Origin: Lewinellaceae bacterium SD302
Lineage (GTDB): Bacteria > Bacteroidota > Bacteroidia > Chitinophagales > Saprospiraceae
Assembly (NCBI GenBank): GCA_002591745.1
Contig: PDLQ01000032.1
Coordinates: 1 to 53,914, forward strand
Reading direction: 5' to 3'
DNA: 53,914 bases
Of this stretch, positions 17,526 through 24,869 are shown piece after piece (within the stretch, counting starts at the first letter, position 1; every line of letters starts with the position of its first letter). The notes below the pieces were generated by a model that did not search any database, was not told the origin of the DNA, and saw only the letters and a list, made by a program, of their open reading frames with translations. The position numbers were made by a program, and so were the translations under genes.

Positions 17526-17646
17526 TTTGCTACTTTGAAGTCATAAGAGGTGCTGGACGTGAGATGCTAGACACTAAGTTGTTATCAATAATACGTCTGG
17601 TATCTAGCGTATTTGATCCAGTGTATTTAGACTTCAAAGTAGCAAG
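17526..17646. repeat. About 120-bp element bounded by inverted GCTACTTTG repeats (copies 5 and 6)
   Basis: The left end is TTTGCTACTTTGAAGTC (core 17529-17537). The right end is GACTTCAAAGTAGCAAGG (core 17635-17643 on minus). The interior holds inverted words: GCTGGACGTGAGATGCTAGACACT on the left against CGTCTGG, ATCTAGCGT and GATCCAGTGT on the right. GGCT follows the right end and precedes the left end, but this also fits the extended repeat consensus. Confidence 0.75.
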
Positions 17647-17724
17647 GCTTCCATCTCAACTACAAATCAAGGGCCAGGGGCGAAAAAGGACAAACTGTCA
17701 GGCCAAACCGACAATTTCTGCCAA

Positions 17725-17760
17725 CAAAAAACGGAAAACCCTCGTGAGAAGATTTTCCGT
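17725..17760 (-). terminator. Rho-independent terminator after tRNA-Leu
   Basis: ACGGAAAA (17731-17738) pairs with TTTTCCGT (17753-17760). On the minus strand the stem is followed by TTTTTTG, just downstream of the tRNA 3' end. Confidence 0.8.
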
Positions 17761-17769
17761 TATGCATTG

Positions 17770-17853
17770 TGCTCAGAACAGGACTTGAACCTGCACGCTC
17801 TTGCGAGCACCAGCCCCTCAAGCTGGCGTGTCTACCGATTTCACCACCTGAGC
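17770..17853 (-). tRNA. tRNA-Leu (GAG)
   Basis: An 84-nt cloverleaf. The acceptor is GCTCAGG/TCTGAGC with one G-T pair and discriminator A. The D arm is GTGGTGAAATCGGTAGACAC. The anticodon arm is CCAGC-TTGAGGG-GCTGG, giving anticodon GAG. The long class II variable arm (TGCTCGCAAGAGCG) is typical for leucine, and the T loop is TTCAAGT. CCA is not encoded (CAC follows the acceptor). Confidence 0.95.
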
Positions 17854-18004
17854 AGTTGTAATTGGGAACGCAAAATTAGGGTTTTGTTTTCAAATGTGAA
17901 AGAGGTTGTAGAAAAAAGTCTGATCGTAACGATTAAGTGGTGGTTGCCACTCTTGAGATGACTTACTTATCGACACTACCATCATGCCCCACAAATACGA
18001 GAGA

Positions 18005-18703
18005 CTAAAGCTCCTTCGCAATTTCCCAGACCGCTCCCTCCGGCAATTCCGCTTTTAATTCTACTGCTTCTCCGCTGACCGGATGTGCAAAGGTGAGTTT
18101 CCAGGAGTGGAGATCAATGACGCCACCTTCGTTGCTGCGCTTGAAACCGTATTTGGTATCGCCACGAAGCGGACAACCGAGGTGGGCCAGCTGGACGCGA
18201 ATCTGATGTTTGCGGCCGGTTTTGGGACGAATTTCCAGCAGGTGGTAGCGTTCGCCACTGGCCAGGTATTTATAGTGGAGTTCGGCGCGGCGGGTGTCGG
18301 GGCCTTCTTCTGCGGCTACTTCGGTTTTGTTATTCTTATGGTTCTTTTCGCGGAGGAAATTGACCAGGGTGTCTTCGTCCTTGGGCGGGCGTTCACCGAC
18401 GATGGCGAGGTACACTTTTTCTACGCTGCCAGCCTCGAACTGCTTGCCTACCTGCTTCTGGGCCCGGGCCTTTTTGGCCATGAGTACCACGCCGCTGACG
18501 GGACGATCGAGTCGGTTGACGGCCTGGAGGTCGGTACGGGTATAGGCGGCACCCATCTGGCTTAGGGCGAGGTCGCCACTGCGGTCGGGTTGTACGCTCA
18601 GGCCGGCCGGTTTGTTAAAAGCGATTAGTTGGTGGTTGTTGTACAGCACCCAGTCGCTGATGCGTCCTTTGAAACGGGGGGCTTCTTTTTCCTGCTTGGG
18701 CAT
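18005..18703 (-). CDS. RluA-family RNA pseudouridine synthase
   Basis: 232 residues. KPAGLSVQPD, the catalytic motif NRLDRPVSGVVLMAK (the usual HRLDxxTSG with Asn for His), EKVYLAIVGE and the end motif KTGRKHQIRVQLAHLGCPLRGDTKYG place it in the RluA/RluC/RluD superfamily. The Asp of RLD attacks the target uridine. No S4 domain precedes the catalytic domain, so the specific rRNA or tRNA target cannot be named. Its ATG overlaps the stop of the upstream small gene (TAATG), implying translational coupling. Confidence 0.92.
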   Translation of the reverse strand: MPKQEKEAPRFKGRISDWVLYNNHQLIAFNKPAGLSVQPDRSGDLALSQMGAAYTRTDLQAVNRLDRPVSGVVLMAKKARAQKQVGKQFEAGSVEKVYLAIVGERPPKDEDTLVNFLREKNHKNNKTEVAAEEGPDTRRAELHYKYLASGERYHLLEIRPKTGRKHQIRVQLAHLGCPLRGDTKYGFKRSNEGGVIDLHSWKLTFAHPVSGEAVELKAELPEGAVWEIAKEL

Positions 18704-18870
18704 TATTCTACTTCTTCGTAATCGATGTAATCGTCTTCCCGCCGTTGTTGGGGGTCCACGCGGTTCGGATCGTTGTCAGGTCCGGCCTGCACCTGTTGTT
18801 GCAGCCCGGCATACCAACGGTAGCCGCGGTAAGCAAGGTAGATCAGTCCCAGGGTGAGCAATAAATCCAT
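18703..18870 (-). CDS. Small membrane protein, DUF4834-like
   Basis: 55 residues starting MDLLLTLGLIYLAYRGYRWY, one membrane helix, followed by a polar linker rich in Gln, Asp and Pro and an acidic end REDDYIDYEEVE. That architecture and the DYIDYEEV tail match the DUF4834 proteins commonly found beside RluA-type genes in Bacteroidota (from memory). The stop overlaps the rlu start as TAATG. A TACCTTTG box ends only 4 nt before the ATG, so the message is probably leaderless. Confidence 0.75.
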   Translation of the reverse strand: MDLLLTLGLIYLAYRGYRWYAGLQQQVQAGPDNDPNRVDPQQRREDDYIDYEEVE

Positions 18871-18874
18871 GCGG

Positions 18875-18882
18875 CAAAGGTA
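18875..18882 (-). promoter_or_regulatory. -7 box TACCTTTG, leaderless spacing
   Basis: The minus strand TACCTTTGCCGCATG places a perfect -7 element 4 nt before the ATG of the 55-residue gene. Confidence 0.65.
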
Positions 18883-18913
18883 ACTATTTTATCTGCGGTA
18901 CGCTTGAACGCAA

Positions 18914-18937
18914 TGACGTTGGCGGTGTAGAACGTCA
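18914..18937. promoter_or_regulatory. Palindrome TGACGTT-N10-AACGTCA in divergent promoter region
   Basis: Perfect 7-bp arms with a 10-nt spacer, roughly midway between the divergent -7 boxes of the rlu operon and the DUF2723 gene. It has the size of a dimeric regulator site; no regulator is assigned. Confidence 0.35.
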
Positions 18938-18975
18938 ATGAATAGTCAACGACTATGGGGGCGACAATAATTTGC

Positions 18976-18983
18976 TATTTTTG
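18976..18983 (+). promoter_or_regulatory. -7 box TATTTTTG
   Basis: A perfect TAnnTTTG element, 17 nt before the ATG at 19001. Confidence 0.6.
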
Positions 18984-19000
18984 CGGTCTACAATTATACC

Positions 19001-22000
19001 ATGGGTAAACTTAACCGACTTCATAATATCATTGGCTGGGCCGTTTTCGGCATCGCAATGATTGTATACATTCTCTCCGCCGAGCGCACCGGTAGCCTCT
19101 GGGATTGCGGGGAATTTATTTTGGGTGCTTACAAGCTACAGGTGGTTCACCCGCCGGGAGCCCCATTGTTCCTGCTGATCGGCCGGATATTCACTTTCAT
19201 TGCCGAGATATTCAGCAGTAACCCGGAAGATATCGCTTTCGCCGTAAACCTGATGAGTGGAGTCTGTACGGCTTTCTCCGCCGGCTTTGTGGCCTGGGTG
19301 ACGATACGTTTGTCTAAACTGGCTTACTACGGACGCAACGAGGAAGTTGAAGTTCCCCAGGGAGAGAACATCGCCCTGGCCGGCGCCGGTCTGGTAGCAG
19401 GTCTGGCGACTGCCTTCTGTACTTCTATCTGGTTTTCAGCCGTGGAAGGGGAGGTGTACGCCATGTCCCTGTTCTTTACCTGCCTGACGCTTTGGTCGAT
19501 GATCAAGTGGTACACCTTACCGGATGTGCCCAGCGCCGACCGCTGGCTGATGCTGACCATTTTCAGCGCCGGACTGGCCATCGGTGTTCACCTTTTGAGT
19601 ATCCTGACGCTTCCGGCCATGGCCATCTTCTACTACTTTAAGAAGTGGGAAGGCCGCACGACCTGGCTGGGGATCGTGGCTTCGGTGCTGGCCGGGGTAG
19701 CGGTGATCGTATTTATTCAGTCGGTCATCATTGTAGGTATTCCAAACATCTGGCACGGCCTGGAGATCTTCATGGTCAACAGTTTGGGAATGCCGGTTCA
19801 TTCGGGCATCGTTCCTACGCTGGCACTGGTCGTTGCCGGTATCTACTTCGGTCTGCGTTACGCCCATCGCAAGAACAGCAGCAGTTGGCAGCAGTTTTTC
19901 GTGGCCAGCGCCTTGTTGGTGATCGCGTACAGCACCGTAGGGGTTGTACTGATCCGCGCCGAGGCTAAGCCGCCGGTGAACATGAATAATCCGGACAACG
20001 TCACCAGCCTCCTGCCTTACCTTAACCGGGAGCAGTACGGTGAGCGAAGTCTGCTCTACGGCCCGAGCTTCGACGCTCAGGTCATTGCTACGGACGTCGA
20101 AGAACGCTACGGCCTGGTAAACGGCAAATACGAAGAAGCCGTTACCTACAAAATCAGCCCGGAATACCCGAAGAAGGACATGATGTTCTTCCCCCGGATG
20201 AGCGACGGAAGCCAGAGCCGCCCCCGTTTGTATAAGCAGTGGATGGGGCTGGACCCACAGCAACCCTTACCCGGCAACCGACCGAATTTCGTGGATAACA
20301 TCAAATTCCTCTGGAACTACCAGCTGGGACAGATGTACTGGCGTTACTTTATGTGGAACTTCGCCGGCCGGCAGAACGGTCAGCAGGGCTTCTATAGCTG
20401 GGATAAATCCGCTGGCAACTGGATCAGTGGCATTGGCTTTATCGATGAAATGCGCCTCGGTGAGCAGAGCGAGTTAACGGACAAGATGATCGAAGACCCC
20501 GCTCGCAACACTTATTACCTCATTCCATTCCTCTTCGGTCTGCTGGGCCTGATTTGGCACGCCGGAAGACGAGGGAATGACTTTACCGGTCTGCTTGGTC
20601 TGTTCGTGATTACCGGAATCGGAATCATTATCTATACCAACCAGCCTCCGAATGAACCCCGTGAACGTGACTACGTACTGGTGGGCTCTTTCTTCACCTT
20701 TTGTATCTGGATGGGTATGGCTGTGCCGGCGCTATATGCCATGGCTAAGGATAAGCTGGGGCAGTCAGGCTTGCCGGTAGCCGCCGGAATCACCGTTCTT
20801 GTCTTAGTTGCGCCAGTCTTGATGGCCAGCCAGAATTTCGACGATCACAGCCGCCGTTACCATAAAGCATCCCGTGACTATGCGGCCAACTTCCTCAATT
20901 CCGTGGAAGAGAACGCGATCATCTTCACTTATGGAGACAATGATACCTATCCACTCTGGTACGCCCAGGAGGTAGAAAATATTCGACGAGACGTACGGGT
21001 AGTCAACCTCAGCCTGATTGCCGTGGATTGGTACATTGACCTGCTGCGCCGCAAGGTGAACGACAGCCCGGCGATTAACCTGACCATCCCGAAAGATGCC
21101 CTCCGTGGCCGCAAGCGTAATCAGGTTTATCGGGTAAATGCCGCTAACCAGGAGGGACCCTGTAGTCAGGATCGTCCCCGCGCGCTATCCGATCTGATCA
21201 ATGAACTCGGTAGTGACCAGCCCTTCCGCAACGGGGGGCGCACACTGGAAACTTTCTACTCCAGTTGTAACGTGGCTATCAACGTGAACGTGCCGAAAGC
21301 AAGAGCAGCCGGCCTGATTCCTTCCGGTGACCAACCCGTTAGCCGTATCCCGGTAAGGGTGAATAAAACCCGTTTGTTGAAAGACGAGATTGCCATCCTG
21401 GACATCATCAACTCCAATATGTACGATCGCCCGATCTACTGGGCCGTAACCTGTCAGCCGTCCAAGATGATGGGACTCCAGCCTTACCTGCAATTGCAAG
21501 GTCTGGGCCTGAAACTTACCGTAACCAAGCACGAAAATGATTCTGCTTACGGAGTGATCGGTTCCGGCCAGGTAGACACGGAAAAGAATTACGACATCAT
21601 CCTGAATAAATGGAAATGGGGTAATTTCGATAAAGTAGATACCCACGTCAATTCCAGCTACGCCCCGGCCCTGCAAGCTATGCAGTTGACCATGCGTCGC
21701 ACGGCAATGGAGTTCCTGGCATCCGGAGAAGATGAAAAGGCATTGGAAATTGCCGATCAGTACTTCGAGGCCTTCCCCGATTTTAACTTCCGCTATAAGT
21801 ACAACACCGTCTTCATGCTGGATGTGTACTTCCGGGCCAAAGCCTGGGACCGTGCCCTGCCGCACGTGGAAATACTGGCCAAGAACACTGCTGACGAACT
21901 GGATTTCTACGAAAGCCTCAGCGATGCCGACCTGACCAGTAGTTACCAGACCGAATACAGTCAGGCCTTATCCGTTATGCAACGGTTGGTACAGGCCGGC

Positions 22001-22096
22001 CAGCAAAGCGGTAACGAGGAGTTCAAGAGTCGCGTAGAAGCGATTCTGGCCAATCACTTGTATATGTTACAGCAAGGCGGACAGACGCCGGGCTAG
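19001..22096 (+). CDS. DUF2723 (TMEM260-like) integral membrane protein
   Basis: 1031 residues. The N-terminus ERTGSLWDCGEFILGAYKLQVVHPPGAPLF is the DUF2723 signature: D and E in the first periplasmic loop, as in PMT-type glycosyltransferases. About twelve membrane segments span residues 10-620, followed by a soluble C-terminal region with TYGDNDTYPLWYAQEVE and a helical TPR-like tail. Family members are related to protein O-mannosyltransferases and may glycosylate secreted proteins using a lipid-linked sugar; Bacteroidota are known to O-glycosylate exported proteins, but this gene's role is inferred. Strong promoter box upstream, strong terminator downstream, monocistronic. Confidence 0.9.
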   Translation: MGKLNRLHNIIGWAVFGIAMIVYILSAERTGSLWDCGEFILGAYKLQVVHPPGAPLFLLIGRIFTFIAEIFSSNPEDIAFAVNLMSGVCTAFSAGFVAWVTIRLSKLAYYGRNEEVEVPQGENIALAGAGLVAGLATAFCTSIWFSAVEGEVYAMSLFFTCLTLWSMIKWYTLPDVPSADRWLMLTIFSAGLAIGVHLLSILTLPAMAIFYYFKKWEGRTTWLGIVASVLAGVAVIVFIQSVIIVGIPNIWHGLEIFMVNSLGMPVHSGIVPTLALVVAGIYFGLRYAHRKNSSSWQQFFVASALLVIAYSTVGVVLIRAEAKPPVNMNNPDNVTSLLPYLNREQYGERSLLYGPSFDAQVIATDVEERYGLVNGKYEEAVTYKISPEYPKKDMMFFPRMSDGSQSRPRLYKQWMGLDPQQPLPGNRPNFVDNIKFLWNYQLGQMYWRYFMWNFAGRQNGQQGFYSWDKSAGNWISGIGFIDEMRLGEQSELTDKMIEDPARNTYYLIPFLFGLLGLIWHAGRRGNDFTGLLGLFVITGIGIIIYTNQPPNEPRERDYVLVGSFFTFCIWMGMAVPALYAMAKDKLGQSGLPVAAGITVLVLVAPVLMASQNFDDHSRRYHKASRDYAANFLNSVEENAIIFTYGDNDTYPLWYAQEVENIRRDVRVVNLSLIAVDWYIDLLRRKVNDSPAINLTIPKDALRGRKRNQVYRVNAANQEGPCSQDRPRALSDLINELGSDQPFRNGGRTLETFYSSCNVAINVNVPKARAAGLIPSGDQPVSRIPVRVNKTRLLKDEIAILDIINSNMYDRPIYWAVTCQPSKMMGLQPYLQLQGLGLKLTVTKHENDSAYGVIGSGQVDTEKNYDIILNKWKWGNFDKVDTHVNSSYAPALQAMQLTMRRTAMEFLASGEDEKALEIADQYFEAFPDFNFRYKYNTVFMLDVYFRAKAWDRALPHVEILAKNTADELDFYESLSDADLTSSYQTEYSQALSVMQRLVQAGQQSGNEEFKSRVEAILANHLYMLQQGGQTPG

Positions 22097-22125
22097 GAGT
22101 TCGCATATTGTTAACTACAACTGAA

Positions 22126-22156
22126 AAAGCCGCTGACTTGATGAGTCAGCGGCTTT
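22126..22156. terminator. Bidirectional rho-independent terminator
   Basis: AAAGCCGCTGACT and AGTCAGCGGCTTT form a 13-bp perfect stem with a 5-nt loop between the convergent DUF2723 and DUF1328 genes. It is flanked by A-rich and T-rich bases. Confidence 0.9.
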
Positions 22157-22186
22157 CTGTGATTTTTTATCTTGTTAGAGATTCTC

Positions 22187-22351
22187 TTACACTTTCTTGA
22201 GTGCACCGGAGATCAGGGAAATTACTAGCAGAGCCAGGAATACAAAGAATAGAATCTTAGCGATTCCAGCCATACCAGCTGCGATACCACCAAAACCGAG
22301 TACACCGGCGACTAATGCAATAACGAAGAAAATAAGTGCGTAACGTAACAT
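22187..22351 (-). CDS. DUF1328 small membrane protein
   Basis: 54 residues, [47 protein letters not shown]. Two hydrophobic helices separated by a glycine-rich turn and the start MLRxALxFFVIAL are characteristic of DUF1328/YtjA-like proteins, whose role is unknown but often stress-linked. The start at 22351 gives the exact family length; an upstream in-frame start would add 38 unrelated residues. Confidence 0.9.
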   Translation of the reverse strand: MLRYALIFFVIALVAGVLGFGGIAAGMAGIAKILFFVFLALLVISLISGALKKV

Positions 22352-22679
22352 AATGCTGTTGTTTAATTGGTTCGATGGTAATACGCAAACGTCTGACTGT
22401 GTGTTCGTTAAATGGTCAAAAAAGGGCGAAAAATATTGTTTTCGAACATCTGGCGAAAAAAACATGTTTTGCGGCTCTTTGCGAAAAAACTACGCTTTTC
22501 AGATAAGCGGCGGTGATTTTTTGGGGTATGCGGAGGCAGGGCTATGATTTGATTTAAATGGTATGCGTAATTTATGGGGAGGACTTCATAGAAGCAATGC
22601 GATTTGGGTAAGCCGGCGCCAATTTCATCTGCCTTTTTGAATACCGACACAGGATGGCTGACTCACAAGCTACAATCTT
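22352..22679. other. Intergenic region without a recognised gene
   Basis: 328 bp between the DUF1328 start and the ABC exporter stop, AT-rich (GAAAAATATTG, GAAAAAACATG). No coding region, RNA or clear hairpin was recognised. It should hold the DUF1328 promoter, but no clean TAnnTTTG box was seen. Confidence 0.5.
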
Positions 22680-24560
22680 CTAAAGCCCCTGCAATTCCAC
22701 CAGCTTACGGTAAGCACCATCTTTAGCCAGCAGTTCGGCGTGCCGTCCACGCTCAATGATATGGCCCTCATTCAGGACAATGATCTCGTCGGCGTGCTGG
22801 ATGGTGCTGAGGCGGTGGGCGATGACCAGGGCGGTACGGTTCTCCATCAATTTCTGGAGGGCTTGTTGAACCAGCTTTTCGGATTCGCTGTCCAGAGCCG
22901 AGGTGGCTTCGTCGAGAATGAGAATGTCCGGATCGCGGAGGATAGCACGGGCGATGGTCACCCGTTGCCTTTGTCCACCACTGAGTTTTCCGCCGCGGTC
23001 ACCAATATTGGTCTGATAGCCATTGGGAAAGGACGATATGAAATCGTGAGCGTTGGCTACGCGGGCAGCTTCTTCGACTTGCTGTGGCGTAACGTTCTTT
23101 TGCCCGAAAACGATATTGTTATAAATGGTGTCGTTGAAGAGAATGGCTTCCTGGCTGACAATGCCCATGCGGTCGCGCAAGTCACGCAGGCTGACCTGAC
23201 GGATATCCTTGCCATCGATCTCGATGCTGCCACCGGTAAGGTCATAGAAGCGAGGAAGCAGATCGGCGATGGTCGATTTTCCGGCTCCGGAGGCACCGAC
23301 CAGGGCGACCACTTTGCCTTTGGGTATTTGAAAGCTGATTCCTTTTAATACCTCGTTGTTGGACGCTCGTTCCTCGCTTGTGGGGGAGGGCGCGGAGCCA
23401 TTGGTCTCTTGTTGGTAAGAAAACCTTGCTACTTTGATAGCCACTCCACTACCAACTTCTTTCAGAGGTAATGGATTTTCTACTTCCACGATCTCATTTT
23501 GGAGGTCCATGACGTAATGGATACGCTCCAGGCCGCCGAGGCCTTTTTGTACGTTATACCAGGCTTTACTGAAGTTCTTGGCCGGGTCGATGACGTTGTA
23601 GAAGGCGAAGATGAAGGCGATGAAGGTGCCCGCTTCCAGGTCGCCGGAGAAGACCTGGCGACTGCCGTACCAAAGAAGCAGGGCAACGGTGGCGATGCCG
23701 AGAAATTCGGTGAGGGGGCTGGAAAGGTCGCGCCGCCAGAGGAGACGGGTGAGCAGGTTTTTGTAATCGTTGTTGAGCCGGCCGAAGCTGCTGCGGGTAT
23801 ACTCCTCCGCGCCAAAACTTTTGATGATGCGGAGTCCTCCGAGACTTTCTTCAGTGCGGGAGACGATATCGCCCAGCTTTTCCTGTACTTCCCCGCTGGC
23901 TCGTTTAAGCCGCTTACCAATACCGCCGATGACCACACCCGTAAAAATGATGAGTAAAAAGACGAAGCCAGTGAGGGTGGGGCTGACGTAGATCATAAAG
24001 GCCAGTGCGCCGATGATGATGAACGGTTCACGAAAAATGGCTTCGAGTACATTGAGGATACTGCTTTCGACCTCCTGCACATCGCTGGTGAGACGAGCCA
24101 TGAGGTCGCCCTTACGGCTTTCGTTGAAATAAGCTAACGGTAAGCTGAGTAGTTTATCGTAGAGGCCCATACGCAAATCGCGGATAACGCCATTACGCAC
24201 CGGGGCCATGAAAAATAGTGCCAGATAACGGAAAAGGTTCTTGAGCAGAAAAGCCGCTAAAATGGCCAGGCAAACGTAGCCCAGTATGGTTTCCCGCCCG
24301 AATTCCAGCACCCAATCCGTAATCTGATTGCTGAGGAAGAGCTCCAGGTTCTCGGCAGATTCCAAAGCGATTTCTTCGTTATCTTCCGTAGCAGCGGCAT
24401 TGAGTTCTGCCTCGCTCTTGAAGAGAATGTCGAGAAAAGGCTTAAGCAAAGGAATGCTGATTACCGTAAAGACGGCGGTCAGGATGTTGCTGATGATCGC
24501 CAGGGAAACCAGGCCGCGATAGCGGGAGAGGTAGGCTAGAAGGCGGCGGAAATTGGTCAT
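22680..24560 (-). CDS. ABC transporter ATP-binding/permease, MsbA/ABCB type
   Basis: 626 residues: six membrane helices (about 20-330), then one nucleotide-binding domain with Walker A VGASGAGKST (about 420), Q-loop VSQEAILFND, signature LSGGQRQR (about 523), Walker B ILILDEATSALD and switch VIAHRLSTI. It would work as a homodimeric exporter of lipid, lipid-linked glycan or drug; lipid A flipping (MsbA) is plausible but unproven. Odd: between the aromatic A-loop (RFSYQQ) and VLKGISFQI there are about 16 extra residues (ETNGSAPSPTSEERAS). They are encoded by fragments of two dispersed repeat families. Confidence 0.93.
   Translation of the reverse strand: MTNFRRLLAYLSRYRGLVSLAIISNILTAVFTVISIPLLKPFLDILFKSEAELNAAATEDNEEIALESAENLELFLSNQITDWVLEFGRETILGYVCLAILAAFLLKNLFRYLALFFMAPVRNGVIRDLRMGLYDKLLSLPLAYFNESRKGDLMARLTSDVQEVESSILNVLEAIFREPFIIIGALAFMIYVSPTLTGFVFLLIIFTGVVIGGIGKRLKRASGEVQEKLGDIVSRTEESLGGLRIIKSFGAEEYTRSSFGRLNNDYKNLLTRLLWRRDLSSPLTEFLGIATVALLLWYGSRQVFSGDLEAGTFIAFIFAFYNVIDPAKNFSKAWYNVQKGLGGLERIHYVMDLQNEIVEVENPLPLKEVGSGVAIKVARFSYQQETNGSAPSPTSEERASNNEVLKGISFQIPKGKVVALVGASGAGKSTIADLLPRFYDLTGGSIEIDGKDIRQVSLRDLRDRMGIVSQEAILFNDTIYNNIVFGQKNVTPQQVEEAARVANAHDFISSFPNGYQTNIGDRGGKLSGGQRQRVTIARAILRDPDILILDEATSALDSESEKLVQQALQKLMENRTALVIAHRLSTIQHADEIIVLNEGHIIERGRHAELLAKDGAYRKLVELQGL
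23359..23386 (-). repeat. Repeat-word fragment inside the ABC exporter gene
   Basis: TTGGACGCTCGTTCCTCG, then CTTGTGGGGG, shares GACGCTCGTTCCTC plus a CTTKTGG tail with the intergenic array at 29586-29607. Here it encodes the SEERASN segment inserted in the nucleotide-binding domain. Confidence 0.6.
23428..23436 (+). repeat. GCTACTTTG repeat, copy 7 (coding)
   Basis: Core followed by ATAGCC (diverged tail) and preceded by AACCTT. It encodes IKVAR just before the A-loop of the ABC exporter. Confidence 0.75.
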
Positions 24561-24570
24561 GAAGATGATT

Positions 24571-24866
24571 TGGCCTCTCCCCTAACCCCTCTCCGGAGTA
24601 GAGGGGGACGCTCCGCGTTATGACGTGCGAGCAACGTGCCCGCAGGTGTGTCTACAGCTAAGAGCTTGTTTGGGAATTGCTATGAACTGAAAAACAATGA
24701 TTTATGGTTCTGACTATACCATAAAATTGTGAGCTTGGCGGGTCAAGCGATCTAATTTTTGGTGACGCCAGGTTCATAAATGCTTGTTTTTTAGGAAATA
24801 GAAATCCAAACAAGCTCTAAGTTCGGAGCGTCCCTTCTCCTCGGGAGAGGGCTAGGGAGAGGCCCA
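24571..24866. repeat. Nested element: CCTCTCC-type inverted arms around a MITE
   Basis: The left arm (24571-24614) reads TGGCCTCTCCCCTAACCCCT, then CTCC and GGGGGACGCTCC. The right arm (24826-24866) is its approximate reverse complement (GGAGCGTCCCTTCTCC then GGGAGAGGGCTAGGGAGAGG). The right arm ends 4 bp before the stop of the SPOR gene and the left arm starts 10 bp after the ABC exporter ATG. The interior is the element at 24658-24821. Confidence 0.65.
24658..24821. mobile_element. 164-bp MITE-like element with inverted ends
   Basis: The left end CTAAGAGCTTGTTTGGGA matches the reverse complement of the right end TCCAAACAAGCTCTAAG. A second inner inverted pair is TATGAAC / GTTCATA. No coding capacity. 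The right-end word AAACAAGCTCTAAGTT recurs at 43203-43218, so it belongs to a dispersed family. The parent transposase is not in the window. Confidence 0.65.
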
Positions 24867-24869
24867 AAA

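Noticed and set aside
17526-17646. GGCT on both sides of the element as a target-site duplication
   Set aside because: GGCT fits the extended flank consensus of the 9-mer repeat (RRCNYT), so it is part of the motif rather than a duplication.
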